Source: Streptomyces sp. D2-8 (GTDB lineage: Bacteria; Actinomycetota; Actinomycetes; Streptomycetales; Streptomycetaceae). Taken from it: a stretch of DNA of 64,000 bases. Under the pieces are notes generated by a model. That model searched no databases, was not told the origin of the DNA, and saw only the letters and a program-made list of their open reading frames with translations. Where the stretch lies: the NCBI RefSeq assembly GCF_023184515.1, contig NZ_JAAHBP010000027.1:1-64000 (forward strand). Direction: 5' to 3'. A program made the translations under genes and the position numbers. This document shows positions 49,623 through 58,755 of the stretch, piece after piece; the stretch's first letter is position 1; each line of letters opens with the position of its first letter.

Positions 49623-50765
49623 GTGACTGAAATTCTGCTTGAGAGTAAGTCGGCCGAGGGCGACGCACCCCCGCCGTTGCTCAGCACATCCGTGGTCACT
49701 CCGTCCGAATCGCTGGACGGGTGGGTCGTGGTCGACTCTCTGGTCGACGGCATGGCTATGGGCGGGACGCGCATGACCGGGTCGGTGAGCGAGGCGGAAG
49801 TCCGCGCGCTCGCTCGGGCGATGACCGTCAAGCTCGGCCTCGTCGGGCTGCCGATCGGCGGCGCCAAGGCCGGTATCGTCGCGGTCCCCGGGCGACGGGA
49901 GCAGGCGCTGCGCTCGTTCGGCCGCGCGGTCGCCCCACTGCTCCACGGCGGCGTCTACCTGGGCTGTGACCAGGGCACGACGCACGCGGACCGTGACCTC
50001 TTCTTCGCCGAGGCCGGCTACGACTTGAAGCGGAACACGCGGGCTTCCCGGCTGCCCACCGACTGGGCGAGCTTCTGGACCCACCTGGTCGACATCACCG
50101 GATTCGGGGTCAGCGTGGGTACCCTCACCGCGCTCGAAGCCGGTGGCTGGACCACCTCTCGCCGCGTCGCCATTCAGGGGTTCGGCACTGTGGGCCGCGG
50201 AGTGGCCAAGACTCTTGAGGCCCGTGGCCACCGCATCGTGGCTGTCGCCGACGTGGCCGGCACCGTTTCCGACCCCTCGGGTTTGCCGGTTCGCGACCTG
50301 CTCGCCATCACCGACACCGCCGGCACCATCGACCGCTCGAAGCTCCCTGACGTGGTGACCGTGTCGGCCGAACCGGAGGCGTGGCTCGATGTGGACGCGG
50401 ATGTCCTCATCCTCGCCGCCGGCGGGGACGCGATCCGCAGCGACAACGTGCGCCGAGTAAGCGCCGACCTGGTGGTTGAAGGCGGCAACCTCTGCTGCAG
50501 TCCGCAGGCCAAGGAACGTATGCGCTCCGCCGGCACCGTCGTCCTGCCGGATGTCGTGGCGAACGTCGGCGGCGCTGCCGTCACCGGCTGTGTGCTCACC
50601 GGGGCCGTCCCGGAACTTCCTCTGAAGGAGACCGTCAACTGGCTCTTCGACTGGGTGGAGCAGCGAGTGCGGCGCAACAGCCGTGACGTGCTGGAGATAG
50701 CCCGGGGCGGCACGGGCGACCCGGTGCCGGGCCTGCTGGCCGACCGCAGGCGAATGGGCTGGTGA
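49623..50765 (+). CDS. Glu/Leu/Phe/Val dehydrogenase family protein
   Basis: 380 aa. The substrate-domain signature MAMGGTRM and GLVGLPIGGAKAGIV (~75-85, with the conserved glycine-rich PxGGAKxGI) precede a Rossmann domain with VAIQGFGTVGRGVAKTLEAR (~180). This family interconverts amino acids and 2-oxo acids with NAD(P)H. Substrate not predictable. GTG 49623 follows AAGGAGAA. First gene of a compact twelve-gene operon; the next gene starts 1 bp after its stop. Confidence 0.85.
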   Translation: MTEILLESKSAEGDAPPPLLSTSVVTPSESLDGWVVVDSLVDGMAMGGTRMTGSVSEAEVRALARAMTVKLGLVGLPIGGAKAGIVAVPGRREQALRSFGRAVAPLLHGGVYLGCDQGTTHADRDLFFAEAGYDLKRNTRASRLPTDWASFWTHLVDITGFGVSVGTLTALEAGGWTTSRRVAIQGFGTVGRGVAKTLEARGHRIVAVADVAGTVSDPSGLPVRDLLAITDTAGTIDRSKLPDVVTVSAEPEAWLDVDADVLILAAGGDAIRSDNVRRVSADLVVEGGNLCCSPQAKERMRSAGTVVLPDVVANVGGAAVTGCVLTGAVPELPLKETVNWLFDWVEQRVRRNSRDVLEIARGGTGDPVPGLLADRRRMGW

Positions 50766-50766
50766 C

Positions 50767-51756
50767 ATGACCCAGCTCGGCGCTCAGGAGGCGACAGTCC
50801 GACGCGGCTGGGGCGAAGTCGACGTACTCATCACACACACGCGGATGTCTCCGGTGCTTCACGACGAGCTGACCGGCACGCCCGGCGTGCGGCTGCACCT
50901 GGGGGAGGAGCCCGGGCCGGACTCTCGTGAAGTGGATGTCGTCGTCGGGTACCAGTTTCCGCCCGGGAGCCTCAGCGATCTTCCGAATCTTCGCTGGCTG
51001 CACCTGACCGGTACCGGTACCGACCACCTGGCGGCCGCCGGCCTGTCTCCCGACGTACTGGTCACCACGTCGGCGCGCGTGCCCGTGGACGCGGTCGCCG
51101 AGTACGCGGTGACGGGGTTGCTGCACGTCCTCAAAGGGCTGCCTGATCTTGCGGCCGGGCACCAGAACGACTGGTACACGTCCGACGCGCTGATGCTGAG
51201 CGGGAGCAGGGTCGCGGTGGTGGGGACGGGGCGGATCGGCCGTGCGGTGCTGCAGCGTCTGAGCGCGCTGGGTGCCCACACCGCGGCCGTGACCCGTCCC
51301 GGGCGGAACTCTCGGATACCGGGCGCTGACCGGCACGTCCCCTCCAGCCAACTTGCCTCTGAGGCGAGCACGTTCGACCACATGATCCTCTGCTTGCCTG
51401 GCGGCCCCGACACCCGGCGACTGATCAGCCGACAGGTGCTGGACGCGCTGCCGGAGCACGCCACGGTCGTCAACGTGGGCCGCGCGGAGACTCTCGACAC
51501 CGACGCCCTCTATGCGGCGCTGCGGGAAGGGCGGCTGCGCGGAGCCTTCCTCGACGTCCACGACACCGAGCCACTGCCTGCGGACGACCCCGCATGGCGG
51601 GTGCCCGGGCTCGTTGTCTCACCGCACCGGGCGTTTGCCTTCCCCGACGAACCAGCCCAGGTGGCCCAGGCGTTCCTGGCCAACCTCTACGACCTGCGCA
51701 GCATGCGGGCGCCACGCGACATAGCTCTCTGGACCGGCGAAAGGACCGCGAAGTGA
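50767..51756 (+). CDS. D-isomer-specific 2-hydroxyacid dehydrogenase
   Basis: 329 aa. NAD-binding VAVVGTGRIGRAVLQRLSAL at ~150 and the family's later motifs MILCLPGGPDTRRLISRQVL and VVNVGRAETLDTDALYAALR, with His in the region VVSPHRAF. It reduces 2-oxo acids to D-2-hydroxyacids or the reverse. Paired with the amino acid dehydrogenase upstream and the FAD-linked hydroxyacid oxidase downstream, it suggests 2-oxo/2-hydroxy acid intermediates. Stop overlaps the next start. Confidence 0.85.
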   Translation: MTQLGAQEATVRRGWGEVDVLITHTRMSPVLHDELTGTPGVRLHLGEEPGPDSREVDVVVGYQFPPGSLSDLPNLRWLHLTGTGTDHLAAAGLSPDVLVTTSARVPVDAVAEYAVTGLLHVLKGLPDLAAGHQNDWYTSDALMLSGSRVAVVGTGRIGRAVLQRLSALGAHTAAVTRPGRNSRIPGADRHVPSSQLASEASTFDHMILCLPGGPDTRRLISRQVLDALPEHATVVNVGRAETLDTDALYAALREGRLRGAFLDVHDTEPLPADDPAWRVPGLVVSPHRAFAFPDEPAQVAQAFLANLYDLRSMRAPRDIALWTGERTAK

Positions 51757-52892
51757 CGGCCATCCAGCCCCTCGACGCACATTCGGTGTCCCCCGCGGTG
51801 ACGCCGGCGGCCTTCGACGAGGGCCTGGGTCGGTTCACCGCCGCACTCGACAGCGAGGCCCGACTGCGACCGGAGGACGTCGATCCGGTCCTGCGTTCCG
51901 TGGAACGCGGTCGGCAGGTGCTCAGGGACACTGCCGTGACCCTTCAGGAGCAGCCGAAGATCGCCGGGATCGACCTGGGACGGCCGGTGTTTGTCATCGG
52001 CTTCCTGCGTACCGGCAGCACCTTGCTGCACAACCTGCTCGGCCGTCACGAGGATCTGCACAGCCCACTGCTGTGGGAACTCGCCAATCCCGTGGAGACC
52101 GGACAACAGCCGCATAACCATGCCGAGTTGCGTACCGCCGCGCAGGCTTACGTGAACGACTACTACGCCAAAGCCCCGGCATTGCCCGGCATCCACTTCA
52201 TCGACGCGGGCCTGCCGGATGAATGCCACCGGCTGCTCGCCAACACCTTCCACAGCATGGTCCTGGAGATGCGCTACCGCGTGCCTTCGTACGGGGACTG
52301 GCTGCACCAGCAGAGCCTGGTCGAGCCTTATCGGTGGCACCGCAAGCAGCTTCAGGCGCTGATGTGGGCGCACCGGCGGCCGGACGGGACGGCGCCGACC
52401 CCGGTGCTGAAGTGCCCCTTCCACACCTGGTTCCTGCGCGATCTGGCTCGTGTCTACCCCGAGGCCCGCTTCATCCATCTGCACCGTGATCCGGTACGGG
52501 TGGTGGCGTCCACGGCGAGCCTGTGCCGCACCGTGCGCGGGGCCCGCAGCGACCAGCAGGACCTCAAGGAGATCGGCGCCCAGTGGTTCGACCGCATCAC
52601 CGGTCTCTCGGCTGAACTCGCCGAGAGCAGGGACGACATGGTCGCCGGGCAGCCGGTCATGGACCTGCCCTACGGACGCCTGGTGGCCGACCCGGTCGAA
52701 GTCATGCGGGAGATCTGCGCGTTCCTGGAGATTCCGTTCACTCCCAGCTTCCAGGCCGGAATCGACGACCATTTGAGCCGCCATGCGCAGAAGGCTCACG
52801 GATCCCACCGTTACGGGCCCGCCGAGTTCGGACTTTCAGAGTCCTCGATCTTGCGTGCTACCGAGTCCTACCGCAGCCGGTTCGCAGTGTGA
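51753..52892 (+). CDS. PAPS-dependent sulfotransferase
   Basis: 379 aa. The 5'-phosphosulfate loop is GFLRTGSTLLHNLLGRHEDL at ~82-101, and the 3'-phosphate motif is FIHLHRDPVRVVASTASL at ~240. This is the Sulfotransfer_3 type, which moves sulfate from PAPS to small molecules. GTG 51753 overlaps the upstream stop (GTGA). The last two seen genes of this operon, cysD and cysN, make APS for PAPS, strongly supporting a sulfation step in the pathway. Confidence 0.85.
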   Translation: MTAIQPLDAHSVSPAVTPAAFDEGLGRFTAALDSEARLRPEDVDPVLRSVERGRQVLRDTAVTLQEQPKIAGIDLGRPVFVIGFLRTGSTLLHNLLGRHEDLHSPLLWELANPVETGQQPHNHAELRTAAQAYVNDYYAKAPALPGIHFIDAGLPDECHRLLANTFHSMVLEMRYRVPSYGDWLHQQSLVEPYRWHRKQLQALMWAHRRPDGTAPTPVLKCPFHTWFLRDLARVYPEARFIHLHRDPVRVVASTASLCRTVRGARSDQQDLKEIGAQWFDRITGLSAELAESRDDMVAGQPVMDLPYGRLVADPVEVMREICAFLEIPFTPSFQAGIDDHLSRHAQKAHGSHRYGPAEFGLSESSILRATESYRSRFAV

Positions 52893-52954
52893 GCGCCCGC
52901 ACCCCCAACCCCTCCCCGGAGCAGTACCCGGATCGCAACAAGGAGCGGATCCCC

Positions 52955-54181
52955 GTGTCAGCAACGCAACAGCCGCAGGATCACGCCGCGCGAGCGGCCG
53001 AGCTCGTCGAAGCCCACAACCGCACCGTGGGTGCGGACGCCCTTCCTGTCGGCATCCTCACTCCGCTCACTCTCCCCGGCGACCCGACGGCGGGGGAGCT
53101 GGCCGTACGCGGAGCTGTGCTCGGCGCACGTTACGCCGCCGAACACGGTGTGGGTCCCGGTATCCGGTTCGTTCTGGAGAACGACCAGCGGGGAGCGAAC
53201 GAGGAGCACATGTCCCGGTCGGCCGTCGGCGGCCTGGCGAAGCTGGCCTTCGTGGACCGGGTCGCAGCCGTGGTGGGCCAGTGGCATCTGCGTACCACCC
53301 CGACCGTGGCTGCCGCGGCCGAGGAGATAGGTCTGCCGCTGTTCATCGAAAACGGGCACAACACGGCCACCAGCAACCGGCGTTACGTGTTTCGTACGTA
53401 CTTCTCCATCGCGGACCGCGCACCGCTCATGGCCACCTTCGTACGGGAACAAGGCTTCAAACGCATCGCTCTGGTGGCCGCGGACACCGTCTTCGGGCAG
53501 ATGCTCGCTGACACCCTGGCCGAGGAACTGCGCAGCACGGTCCCCGGCGCCGAACTGCACAGGATTGACTTCGCACAGGACGGCGTCAGCAACCTCGACG
53601 ACCAGTTGCGGTCGGTGGCGGCCTTCGGGCCGGACCTGCTGCTCAACATCGGGGTCGTACGCACCAATTACATGCTGATCGAGTCCGCGGTCAGGGCCGG
53701 GGTGCTGCCGGGTACTCCGATGATGGTCTGCTTCCCGTTCCCGATGCGCTCCGACGACTACTGGCGACTGGCCGGCAAGGCCGGAGCCGGCGTCGTGTGG
53801 CCGGCGACCCGGTTCAGCGGCACCTGGCCCGGTCTCACGCCCATCGGGCAGTGGTTCGTGGACCACTATCAGCAGGAGTTCGGCAGCTTCCCGCCGGACA
53901 ACTCGCTGAACGCCTTCACCGACGTCACGATCCTCGCCCAGGCGGCCGCGGCCGCCGACGGCACGGGACGTACGGACATCCACCGGGCCCTCGAATCCGA
54001 GACGTTCGTCACCTGGCGCGGCCCGGTCTCCTTCCCCTGGTCCGAGGACGACGCGCCGCACCACCAGCCGCCCGAGATCGTGCTGATGCACTACCGGAGG
54101 TTCGGTGACACGGTGGATGACGCGGTCGTCGTCTGGCCGCAGGAGTCGATCAGCGGTCCCTACCACCCCACGGGTGAGTGA
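52955..54181 (+). CDS. Periplasmic-binding-protein type I (Leu/Ile/Val-binding-like), no signal peptide
   Basis: 408 aa with the LivJ/AmiC/UrtA fold: LPVGILTPLTLPGDPTAGEL, RVAAVVGQWHLRTTPTVAAA, GFKRIALVAADTVFGQMLAD and LNAFTDVTILAQAAAAAD. There is no signal peptide or lipobox, so it appears cytoplasmic: a ligand sensor (AmiC-like) or a repurposed binding protein rather than a transporter subunit. I prefer GTG 52955 (AAGGAG nine bases upstream); GTG 52889 overlapping the previous stop is an alternative. Confidence 0.75.
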   Translation: MSATQQPQDHAARAAELVEAHNRTVGADALPVGILTPLTLPGDPTAGELAVRGAVLGARYAAEHGVGPGIRFVLENDQRGANEEHMSRSAVGGLAKLAFVDRVAAVVGQWHLRTTPTVAAAAEEIGLPLFIENGHNTATSNRRYVFRTYFSIADRAPLMATFVREQGFKRIALVAADTVFGQMLADTLAEELRSTVPGAELHRIDFAQDGVSNLDDQLRSVAAFGPDLLLNIGVVRTNYMLIESAVRAGVLPGTPMMVCFPFPMRSDDYWRLAGKAGAGVVWPATRFSGTWPGLTPIGQWFVDHYQQEFGSFPPDNSLNAFTDVTILAQAAAAADGTGRTDIHRALESETFVTWRGPVSFPWSEDDAPHHQPPEIVLMHYRRFGDTVDDAVVVWPQESISGPYHPTGE

Positions 54182-54184
54182 GCC

Positions 54185-55921
54185 ATGACGGTCACTGCGC
54201 CTCATGCACTCGAAGCCGGCACCGCAGCACCACCGACCGGCACAGTCACTCACGAAGTGCTGCGCTTCTTGCGGTCGGAGCTCGACTGCGACCGATTGTT
54301 CACAGTTCCCGGCGAGGCGTTCCTGCCACTCCTCGGCAGGGCCTGGGAGGCCGGACTACGCCTGGTGACCGTGCGGCACGAGGCGGGTGCCGGCTTCGCG
54401 GCCCTGGCTGACGCGCGGCTGACCGGACGCGCCGGAGTGCTCGCGGTCAACCGCTCGCCCGGAGCGGCGAACGCGGCCATCGCGCTCGACGCGGCTGTGG
54501 CCGACCCCACCCCGCTGTTGCTCATCGTCGGCGGCGCCGAGCGCGGTTGTGACCCACGCACCGGATTCCAGGCCACCGACATCGAAGCGTTTCTCGGCGG
54601 CATCGTCCCCGTGGTGACCGTCACTGATGCAGGGGAGCTGGCCGACGCACTGCAGCGGTGTGCCGAGGAGCTGCGGGCGCCGGTGCCAGGGCCCGTGGTA
54701 CTGGTGGTGCCCGAGGATCTGTGGGAGGAGCCCGCCGCGCAAGCGACCGGGGCGGGCCTGGTGCAGGGGGTACCGGAGGCTCATACGGGTTCGGAACGGC
54801 CTGGCTCCGATGCGCTGTCCGATCGAGGCCAGAGGCTGCAGCGCAGGGCTGCCGCCCGTGTGCGCGAGGAACTGCTCACGGCCCAGCGGCCCGTTCTGCT
54901 GGCCGGGCGCCTTCTGAGGTGTGGCGCGGGCGCGGATGCCGAACCGGGCGCGCTCCTCGCGCGGTTCGCAGAGGCCGCCTGCCTTCCCGTCCTGCTCGGC
55001 AACAAGCAGCAGGACCTGCTGAACAACCACGCTTCTCACTACGCGGGCCATCTGCACCTGGGGTCCCCCAAGGCAACCCGGGACCGTCTGGCGCAGGCCG
55101 ACCTCGTCATCGTCCTGGGCGACAGAGCCGACGACATCCACCTGCACGGTCCACGCATTGACAATCAGAGGATTCTCACCGTGCATCCAGCACCTGCCGG
55201 ACCGGGGGAGATGCTCACGGCCGACGCGGTTCCGGTGCTAAGGGAGTTGGCCAGGGCGCCGTGGCCGACCGCCCCTGCGGGGCGGCAGGAGTGGGTCGGG
55301 GGCTGGCGGGCCCTGGAGACCGGTCTGCGCGAGGTCGTACCGCAACCGCGCGACGACGGTGTGGACTTCGCGGAGGTGGCCACGGCGCTAGGCCGTCGAC
55401 TGCCCGAGAACGCCGTGCTCACGCTCGACGCCGGAAACTTCAGCAGCTGGGTCCATCGGTACATCGCCCTGGGCGCGGGACAGCGTCTGCTCGCCCTGTC
55501 CGGCGGCTCGATGGGCTTCGGTGTGCCGGCGGCGGTCGCCGCCGCCCTGCGCCACCCCGATCGCACCGTCGTCGCCGTGGTCGGGGACGGAGGACTCCTG
55601 ATGACCGGGAACGAGCTGGCCACCGCCCGCGCCGAGGGCCGGATGCCAGCTGTGATCGTCGCCGACAACGGCTCGTACGGCACGATCCGGGCCCACCAGG
55701 CCCGAGCCTTCCCGGGCCGGGACTGCGGGACTGATCTGGCCAACCCGGACCTGGTGCGCTGGGCCGAGTCCTTCGGCCTGCCCGCCGAGCGCGTGGAGGC
55801 GCCGCATCAGGTGGATCCCGCGGTTCGCCGGGCCCTGGCCTCCAGGGGCGGCTATCTCCTGCATGTCCGTACGAGTCTGCAGGCCGTGCACGCCAACTTC
55901 GATCTGCCCAGCCGACGTTAG
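54185..55921 (+). CDS. Thiamine-pyrophosphate-dependent enzyme (acetolactate synthase/decarboxylase family)
   Basis: 578 aa, full three-domain length. The N-terminal PYR domain has the catalytic Glu in RHEAGAGFAALADAR (~65). A central Rossmann-like domain follows, then the PP domain with the GDG...N signature VGDGGLLMTGNELATARAEG ending VADNGSYGT (~465-495). Family members decarboxylate 2-oxo acids or form C-C bonds; no substrate motif is evident. In this sulfur-rich operon it might act on a 2-oxo acid made by the dehydrogenases or aminotransferase. Confidence 0.85.
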   Translation: MTVTAPHALEAGTAAPPTGTVTHEVLRFLRSELDCDRLFTVPGEAFLPLLGRAWEAGLRLVTVRHEAGAGFAALADARLTGRAGVLAVNRSPGAANAAIALDAAVADPTPLLLIVGGAERGCDPRTGFQATDIEAFLGGIVPVVTVTDAGELADALQRCAEELRAPVPGPVVLVVPEDLWEEPAAQATGAGLVQGVPEAHTGSERPGSDALSDRGQRLQRRAAARVREELLTAQRPVLLAGRLLRCGAGADAEPGALLARFAEAACLPVLLGNKQQDLLNNHASHYAGHLHLGSPKATRDRLAQADLVIVLGDRADDIHLHGPRIDNQRILTVHPAPAGPGEMLTADAVPVLRELARAPWPTAPAGRQEWVGGWRALETGLREVVPQPRDDGVDFAEVATALGRRLPENAVLTLDAGNFSSWVHRYIALGAGQRLLALSGGSMGFGVPAAVAAALRHPDRTVVAVVGDGGLLMTGNELATARAEGRMPAVIVADNGSYGTIRAHQARAFPGRDCGTDLANPDLVRWAESFGLPAERVEAPHQVDPAVRRALASRGGYLLHVRTSLQAVHANFDLPSRR

Positions 55922-55928
55922 GACCCCG

Positions 55929-57401
55929 GTGCCCCCCTCCGTATCCACCACCGAACCGCAGCACACACGTGGAACCACCCCTGCCGCCGAGTCGCCCTCC
56001 GTCATCGATCACGCGCACGTGCTGGCCGAGATCGTCGGCGAGGAGCATGTTCTGATCGGCCCCGGCCTACCCGCCCGTTACACGCAGGACCTGTGGGGCA
56101 GTGACCGGGAGGGTGTGGCGAATCTCGTCGTGCGTCCGGGGAGCCCGCAGGAGGTCGCCCTCGTACTGCGGTACTGCCATGAGCACCGGCAGCCGCTGGT
56201 GGTTCAGGGAGGCATGACCGGACTCGTCTCCGGCGCAGTGCCCGGCGCGGACGAAGTGGTCCTGTCCACCGAGCGGCTCGACTCGATCGGCGAAGTGGAC
56301 ACCGCCGCCGGCACGGTCACCGCCCAGGCGGGCGTGACCCTCGCCGGACTCCAGGCCGAGGTGGACCGGCACGGTCTGGTCGTACCGATCGACCTCATCC
56401 CCAAGGAGTCCGCGACCATCGGCGGCTGTGTGGCCACCAACGCCGGCGGGGTCAAGGTCGTCGGATACGGCATGACCCGACAGCATGTCCGGTCGCTTCA
56501 AGTCGCTTGTGCAGACGGCACGTTGATGGACCTGTCGACGCCGCTCGTCAAGGACAACGCCGGCTACGACCTCAAGCAGCTGTTCATCGGCAGCGAGGGA
56601 ACCCTCGGCGTGGTCACCTCCGCCACGTTGGCGCTGCGCCCGGCCGCTCCCGACCGACTGGGGGCCTTCTGCGCGGTCGCCGACATCCCGGCCGCCCTTC
56701 GACTGCTGGGGGCGGTCCGGACCGCGCTGCCCGGAGCGCTCACGGCGTTCGAGGTGATGTGGGCGGACGCGTACGCCGTCCTCGAAGGCACCGGGGTGCA
56801 ATTACCGCTACCGCAAGGGCACCCGCTCTACATCCTCATCGAGTGTGAATCCACCCGGCCCGACGCCGACTTGACCGCGCTGCTCGGCTGCCTGGACGAG
56901 TTGTCCGATGTGCTGTTGGACTCGGCGGTGGCTGCGGACACGTCCGATCTGCGTGCGTTCTGGCAGGCACGTGGGCGGGTGCCGGCCGAGATCCTTCGCA
57001 TGCAGCCACTGTTCGGATTCGACGTGAGCCTTCACGCTCGCGCCCTCAGCGCCTGCCTCGACGCGATGCGGGCCGAACTGCTCCCCAAGTGGCCGCAGGT
57101 GAAGCTCCTGGTCTTCGGTCATCTCGGTGACGACAACGTCCACATCGCCGTCGTCACCGGTGAGGCCACACGGGAGCGGAAGTCCGAGGTGGAGCACATC
57201 GTCTACCAGGCGGTCTCGTCCTATGGCGGCTCGATCTCCGCGGAGCACGGGATCGGTTTCGAGAAGCGGGATTTCCTCGGTTACACGCGCTCACCCCAGG
57301 AGATCGACATCATGCGGGCACTGAAGAAGACCTTCGACCCGCGTGGCGTCCTCAACCGCGGACGCGTACTGCCATGGCCTGGAGATGATACCGATGAGTG
57401 A
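55929..57401 (+). CDS. FAD-linked oxidase (GlcD / D-2-hydroxyacid dehydrogenase type)
   Basis: 490 aa. PCMH-type FAD-binding domain at ~50-230 (VVRPGSPQEVALVLRYCHEH; KESATIGGCVATNAGGVKVV; FIGSEGTLGVVTSATLALRP) and the C-terminal FAD-oxidase domain with LLVFGHLGDDNVHIAVV and SISAEHGIGFEKRDFL. It would oxidise a D-2-hydroxy acid to the 2-oxo acid. GTG 55929 is 7 bp after the upstream stop. Its end overlaps the permease gene by 8 bp. Confidence 0.88.
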   Translation: MPPSVSTTEPQHTRGTTPAAESPSVIDHAHVLAEIVGEEHVLIGPGLPARYTQDLWGSDREGVANLVVRPGSPQEVALVLRYCHEHRQPLVVQGGMTGLVSGAVPGADEVVLSTERLDSIGEVDTAAGTVTAQAGVTLAGLQAEVDRHGLVVPIDLIPKESATIGGCVATNAGGVKVVGYGMTRQHVRSLQVACADGTLMDLSTPLVKDNAGYDLKQLFIGSEGTLGVVTSATLALRPAAPDRLGAFCAVADIPAALRLLGAVRTALPGALTAFEVMWADAYAVLEGTGVQLPLPQGHPLYILIECESTRPDADLTALLGCLDELSDVLLDSAVAADTSDLRAFWQARGRVPAEILRMQPLFGFDVSLHARALSACLDAMRAELLPKWPQVKLLVFGHLGDDNVHIAVVTGEATRERKSEVEHIVYQAVSSYGGSISAEHGIGFEKRDFLGYTRSPQEIDIMRALKKTFDPRGVLNRGRVLPWPGDDTDE

Positions 57402-58755
57402 GACACCCGCCGGACCCGAGAGTGACGAATCCGCCCCGCGCCGAGGACTGACCCGATGGCAGGCCGTGCCGCTGGCCATCGGCTCGATCGCCGGGTCCGG
57501 CATTCTCTTCCTGCCGTCGGCCACCTATGCCGAAGCGGGCGAGAACAGCCTGCTGGTCTGGGGCCTTTCCATCCTGCTCTGCCTGCCCATGCTGCTGATG
57601 TTCGACGACATGGTGCGCGCCAACCCGGACGGCCGAGGCATCGAGTCGTTCATCAGGATGGGGCTCGGCTCGCTCTTCGGCCGCAGCGTGCCCGTTCTGT
57701 TCATCGCTCTCGTCATCGTCGGACTGCCCTCAGGCGCCTTCGTCGCCGGTCGCTACGTAGCGCGCACCTTCGGCGGCGGCCTCGCGCTCACCAGCGTGAT
57801 CGCAGCCGCCGTGCTGCTGGCCGCGCTCGCCACCAATCTGGCGGGTATCCGTACGAGCAGCCGCCTGCAGACCGTGGTCACCTGGGGCCTTGTCGCGATG
57901 GCCACCATCCTGCTGTGCTCCGCACTGCCCGCCACCGCTGGGCATCTGGACACCGTCACACCCGACAGAGGGCACCTCGGTGTGGTGCTGCCCAGCATGC
58001 TGCTGACGTTCTGGGCGTTCGCCGGATTCGAGAACCTGACCTTCCTCAGCCGAGAGTTCCGGCGACCCGCCCGCGACTTCCTCCCCGTGAGCGCCATCGC
58101 CCTGAGCGTGTACGGCGTCTTCACCATCCTGCTCACCGTCGCCATCGCCGTACGCATTCCGCGCGGCGACGTCGACGAGGTCACCGGGCTGCTGCAATTG
58201 GCCGAGACCATGGAGCCGGAAGCCCTCGTGGTGTGGGCCGTCACCGTCATCGCTTTCAGCGCCATGCTGCTCAACGCCGTCGCCTGGGTATGGGGCGTGT
58301 CGGGCCTGGTCTCGGACGCGGCACACAACGGAATGCTGCCGCGTCGCTTCGCCGCCGGCGACGGCGGCGGGGTGTCCCGCAAGACCGTGACTCTGCTCGT
58401 CGCCCTCTTCGCCGTCACCTTCACCGTGCTGGTGTGCTTCCCGGACCTGGTGGTCGACGCCACCGCCACCGCCAGCGCCATCTTCATGATTCTTTATGTG
58501 CTGGCCATCGTCTCGTACGTCCGTGTGCGCGGCCTCACCGTCCGTTCCGGGCTCAACCTGGTGCTCCTCGTGGTGATGGTGGTCAGCCTGGTCCAGGCCC
58601 GCTGGCAGTCCCTGTACGGCATCGTCGTGCTACTGGCCGCACTCGGTGTCCAACTGGTCCAACGCCGCCTGGGCCGCGGCGGCCCCCAGGCGGAGGAACC
58701 GGTCGCCGGGCGGGAGCGGCCCCCGTCGTCCGCCGAGAAGGAGAGCCGGGCATGA
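57394..58755 (+). CDS. APC-superfamily amino acid permease/exporter
   Basis: 453 aa with about twelve transmembrane helices. The APC start signature is RWQAVPLAIGSIAGSGILFL at ~22-42, and a helix 6-like AFAGFENLTFLSREFRRPAR lies at ~208. Such carriers import or export amino acids and related compounds; this one may export the pathway product or import a precursor. ATG 57394 overlaps the preceding gene's end and follows GGAGA. Confidence 0.85.
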   Translation: MSETPAGPESDESAPRRGLTRWQAVPLAIGSIAGSGILFLPSATYAEAGENSLLVWGLSILLCLPMLLMFDDMVRANPDGRGIESFIRMGLGSLFGRSVPVLFIALVIVGLPSGAFVAGRYVARTFGGGLALTSVIAAAVLLAALATNLAGIRTSSRLQTVVTWGLVAMATILLCSALPATAGHLDTVTPDRGHLGVVLPSMLLTFWAFAGFENLTFLSREFRRPARDFLPVSAIALSVYGVFTILLTVAIAVRIPRGDVDEVTGLLQLAETMEPEALVVWAVTVIAFSAMLLNAVAWVWGVSGLVSDAAHNGMLPRRFAAGDGGGVSRKTVTLLVALFAVTFTVLVCFPDLVVDATATASAIFMILYVLAIVSYVRVRGLTVRSGLNLVLLVVMVVSLVQARWQSLYGIVVLLAALGVQLVQRRLGRGGPQAEEPVAGRERPPSSAEKESRA

